Source of the DNA: Microbacterium sediminis
GTDB taxonomy: Bacteria > Actinomycetota > Actinomycetes > Actinomycetales > Microbacteriaceae
Assembly (NCBI RefSeq): GCF_004564075.1
Contig: NZ_CP038256.1
Span: 1,178,001-1,242,000, forward strand
Direction: 5' to 3'
Length of the DNA stretch: 64,000 bases
Each line of letters begins with the position of its first letter. Positions within the stretch are counted from its first letter, which is position 1. The translations under genes were made by a program, and so were the position numbers. Shown one piece after another: positions 61,298 to 64,000 of this stretch. The notes under the pieces were generated by a model that was not told the origin of the DNA, made no database searches, and saw only the letters and a program-made list of their open reading frames with translations.

Positions 61298-61937
61298 GGG
61301 GTTGAGGGTACGCGCGATCGCCGGCAAGCTCGAGCGCAAGGGCATGGGAGAGCTCGCCGACGCTGCGAAAGCGGCGCAGGCCACCGTGCAGGAGTGGCTC
61401 GTGGTGATCGCGCGGTGCTTCCAGCTGCACGACGCGATCGCGGTCCTTGAGCTGGATCGTGTGCTCGAGGCGTCGCCTGCCGAGCTGGACAAGCACCGTG
61501 TCGGGCTGAGGGTCGCGCGTCAGAACCGCCTGGAGCTCATCGCGCGCAGCACCGCGCAGCTGCTCGCGCGGATGGATGCCGCGGCCCAGACGGCGAACGC
61601 GAAGGTCCTGTTTCACCCGAGGCCCGCCCGCGAAGTCGTGAACGCGAGCAATCAGGTCGCGGCGGGAGTCTCCGATTTCCACGAGCGGCTCGGTATCGGC
61701 GCGAGCGCGACCTCGTGGCAGGCGAGGCGCTGGACCGAGGCAGCCGCGGAGACGAAAGACAAGGCGTTCGCGCAGGTGTCGGGGGGACTTGGTGTCGTGA
61801 AGGGCTTCGGAGAAGAGACGCTCGACCGAGCGGGTGAACTCGGTTCGCAGGTGCGCTCCAGCCTGTCGGCGCGCATCAACCGGCGCCGAGAGGGCGACGC
61901 GGAACAGAGACGGCCAGCGTCACTGGCCGGACGGTCG
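61298..61937 (+). pseudogene. Remnant of a larger helical protein, lost start and stop
   Basis: An open frame here reads like a true protein for about 205 codons (LERKGMGELADAAKAAQATVQ, LELDRVLEASPAELDKHRVG, LIARSTAQLLARMDAAAQTANAKVLFHP), with normal actinobacterial codon choice. But upstream it turns into antisense of the DoxX-like gene, and downstream it reads on, without stop, into antisense of the helicase gene. No ribosome site is convincing (ATG 61344 is one option). It looks like the middle of a gene cut at both ends; I do not recognise the family. A GGCCAG/CTGGCC hairpin lies at 61911-61930. Confidence 0.5.
61305..61310 (-). promoter_or_regulatory. -10 box TACCCT (leaderless)
   Basis: Minus strand: TACCCT, 7 nt, ATG 61297. 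Confidence 0.5.
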
Positions 61938-63683
61938 TCAGTTCGGCAGCACCACGCACCGGTACTTCGCGCGCGTGAGGCCGACGTAGAGCAGGTCGAA
62001 CCAGGGCAGGCCGGTCTCCTTCGCGAAGGCCAGGCCGTCGTCGCCGATGTCGGTGAGGATGACGGCCTCGGCGTCGAGCCCCTTGAACTTGCCGATGGAT
62101 CCCCAGCGCACCGCGCCCTTCGGGCGCGCGTCATCCGGGGTGTCGCCGACGTGGCGCAACTGTGCGCGCAGCCACTTCTCGTCCTTCGTGAAGTGCGGGC
62201 TCGCGAGCATCCGGCCGACGAGCGACCGGCGCTCGCCGAAAGGGCTGAGCACCACGATGTCATGGGCCGGGTGCTGCTGCAGCAGGTCGCGCAGGGCGCC
62301 GGCCAGCGCCGAGGTGGGGGAGTCGCCGACGCGATCCACGCGCATGCCGCCCACGTCGTTCGAGACGAGCCGGTGCCCCGTGTAGCCGAAGCGCCGCCCG
62401 AGCAGCTCCTCGGCCGCCGACGAGAGAGCACGCACCTGCCGCACGCTCTGCCGCATCGCGACGTGCACCATGCCAGGGAACGACTCCGAGGCGACCGCCC
62501 ACGGATCCGCATGCGTCTCCGCGGGGCGCAGGATCTGCTGGCGCGGATCGGCGGCGACCGCGACGCGAGCAGGCGCGGAGGCGGCGGACGGCTCGGCGAG
62601 CTCCCGCAGCAGAGCGACGACGTCGGGGAAGCCCGCGACGTCCTGGAACTCGTCGATGCAGATGGCGTCGTAGCCGCCGAGCGAGGGGTCGGCCCGGAGC
62701 CGCTCGAGCGCGAGCCGCGGCAGCTCCTGCTCGTACCAGCCGCGCGGGGCGTCGTCCGGGTTCTTCTCGACGCCGGCGATCCGGAGCAAGAGCGCGTTGA
62801 GGCTCATCGCCTCGAGCGTCGGCCGGTGGCGCCCGGCCGCGACGAGCTCGTCGGCCATGAGCAGGTTCCAGCACGTGAGCAGCGTGCGCGCGCCCTCGGC
62901 GGCCCAGGTCTTCGCGAGCGAGGTGAGCAGGTAGCTCTTGCCGGTGCCGGCAGGGCCTTCGAAGCAGAGGCGGCTGTTGCGCGCGACGGCGTCGAGGAGC
63001 ACCCGCTGCGACTTCAGCAGCTTCTCCTCGTCGTCGCGCCGCTCGAGCTTCCGATCGGCGGCGGTGCGCCCGCCGGCGAAGTCGCCGACCAGCGCGCGAG
63101 CGATCGCGTCCGAGTGCTCAGGAGTCATGACGCTCGGATCGTGATCCACGCCCTCCACGGCCGCATACCAGGCGTCGTGCTCGGCAAGCACGTGCTCGAC
63201 CAGCGCGACGGGATCGCGCAGGTCGTCGCGGAACGCCAGCTCCCACTCGAAGAACTGCATGTCGCCGGGGGATCGGTTCTCGAACAGGTGGCGCCCGAGC
63301 GACGTGAACCACACGAGCCGCGCGATCGGCTCGGATCCCGCGAGCAGCTCGCGCGACTTCAGGAAGCCGCGCAGGCTCCGCACGGCGCCGTCGACCTGGT
63401 CGAACGGGCTCTTGCCCGGGTTCGGCACGCGGTCGAGGGTCCACTCCCCGTCGCGGTACTCCACGTACTCGGGGCTCTTCGCCTCGATCACCACCATGCC
63501 GTGCCCGGGGACGATGACGATGAAGTCGGCCTCGCCCTGGAACTGCCCTACGTGCCGCCGGATCTGCAGCCCGTGGATGACGACCCAGTCGTCGATCCCG
63601 CGTGCGCCCGCGAACGCGTCGAACACGCGACGCTCGGACCCGTTCGCCCCGGATCGCGGACGAGCGGGGATCATGCGAGCCAT
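61938..63683 (-). CDS. NERD-domain fused to UvrD-like SF1 helicase
   Basis: 581 residues. N-terminal NERD nuclease-like domain (GSERRVFDAFAG, the FQGEADFIVIVPGHGMVVIEAKS block with the D-(x)-ExK nuclease pattern) is followed by a helicase domain. It has Walker A GPAGTGKS (near 244-251), DEFQDVAGFPD (near 340), GSIGKFKGLDAEAVIL and LLYVGLTRAK. NERD helicases may act in DNA processing or phage defence, which is not settled. ATG 63683 has GGAGG 7 nt upstream; the frame upstream (to 63734) has no ribosome site. Confidence 0.85.
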   Translation of the reverse strand: MARMIPARPRSGANGSERRVFDAFAGARGIDDWVVIHGLQIRRHVGQFQGEADFIVIVPGHGMVVIEAKSPEYVEYRDGEWTLDRVPNPGKSPFDQVDGAVRSLRGFLKSRELLAGSEPIARLVWFTSLGRHLFENRSPGDMQFFEWELAFRDDLRDPVALVEHVLAEHDAWYAAVEGVDHDPSVMTPEHSDAIARALVGDFAGGRTAADRKLERRDDEEKLLKSQRVLLDAVARNSRLCFEGPAGTGKSYLLTSLAKTWAAEGARTLLTCWNLLMADELVAAGRHRPTLEAMSLNALLLRIAGVEKNPDDAPRGWYEQELPRLALERLRADPSLGGYDAICIDEFQDVAGFPDVVALLRELAEPSAASAPARVAVAADPRQQILRPAETHADPWAVASESFPGMVHVAMRQSVRQVRALSSAAEELLGRRFGYTGHRLVSNDVGGMRVDRVGDSPTSALAGALRDLLQQHPAHDIVVLSPFGERRSLVGRMLASPHFTKDEKWLRAQLRHVGDTPDDARPKGAVRWGSIGKFKGLDAEAVILTDIGDDGLAFAKETGLPWFDLLYVGLTRAKYRCVVLPN

Positions 63684-63949
63684 GCGAGAGCCTCCCGAGA
63701 AGTGGTCGGAGTACTTCGGAGCGTATCGCCTCATTGCCCATGTGTGCCCGGACTCGGTAGGTCACGCATCCTCGGCGTCCGTTCGATCAATCGCAGCGAC
63801 GCGTGGCCGAGGCACTTCGCCAAGAGTTGTAGTACCTAAAGGCGCAGATGTCCGATCCCTGTGCCAGTATCCATATGCACCCGGGTAGACGAGCGCTCAC
63901 GCGTTCGACCTTCCCTGTCGCGCCCCCGCTGCAACGAAGAGGATCCGAA

Positions 63950-64000
63950 GTGGCTTTCGACACACCGCAGTACAACCTCGCCGACTACCTGAAGTGGACT
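63950..64000 (+). CDS. Start of a gene cut by the right edge
   Basis: GTG 63950, after GAAGAGGATCC, opens VAFDTPQYNLADYLKWT. This 17-residue beginning resembles the first strand of DUF262-type proteins, but the fragment is too short to be sure. The 266-bp stretch before it (63684-63949) has no supported gene and is less GC-rich than most of the window, so it likely holds its promoter. Confidence 0.4.
   Translation, partial: MAFDTPQYNLADYLKWT

Overview
The window is very GC-rich, densely coded DNA from a high-GC Gram-positive (Actinobacteria). Several traits point to Microbacteriaceae, most likely Microbacterium or a close relative: many GTG starts, a DUF3107 gene, AdnA/AdnB in place of RecBCD, a UPF0182 membrane protein, and numerous genes that appear to be translated from leaderless mRNAs. 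It looks like ordinary chromosome. I found no prophage, plasmid backbone, CRISPR array or recognisable insertion sequence. The species call rests on gene content and style, not on a search.

Left part (1-24.7 kb). A partial Xaa-Pro aminopeptidase with an overlapping membrane-protein gene, an exo/endonuclease-phosphatase family protein, a PHP phosphoesterase, a DEAD-box RNA helicase, a ferritin-like protein and DUF3107 lead into a DNA repair and housekeeping block: adnA-adnB, a degenerate phosphotransferase, nudC, a UvrD2-type helicase, a cyclodehydratase-like protein, a DUF2342 metalloprotease, a PDZ-Lon protease and UPF0182. The content and approximate order match, from memory, the Mycobacterium tuberculosis Rv3193c-Rv3211 neighbourhood.

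Middle (24.8-51.1 kb). An initiator tRNA-fMet with its own promoter and terminator is followed by a nitrilase-family hydrolase, a DapC-like aminotransferase and an HtrA protease. Next come three CDP-glycerol/poly(ribitol) phosphotransferase-like enzymes with a GT2 glycosyltransferase (cell-wall glycopolymer), then a peptidoglycan-recycling cluster (murQ, divergent murR regulator, sugar ABC importer, nagZ). A secreted PKD-like protein and a lipoprotein, otsA-otsB (trehalose), and the branched-chain amino-acid genes ilvD, ilvB, ilvN and ilvC follow.

Right part (51.1-64 kb). A GNAT acyltransferase and an N-succinylamino-acid racemase (NSAR/MenC family) are bracketed by two near-duplicate amino-acid-binding proteins and joined to a permease and ATPase. 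Together they suggest a D-amino-acid uptake and inversion system. A Phd/VapC-type toxin-antitoxin pair, an alcohol dehydrogenase, a DUF72 protein, a DksA-type zinc-finger protein, a gene remnant and a NERD-domain helicase complete the window, and one gene runs off the right edge.

Two window-wide patterns stand out. First, about twenty first-of-unit genes carry a TAnnnT-like -10 box exactly 6-7 nt before the start codon, which implies leaderless transcripts and lets starts be assigned. Second, a family of roughly 60-75-bp palindromic repeats sits at the ends of genes, reaches high density at 52.06-52.56 kb, and appears to have left a fragment inside nagZ.
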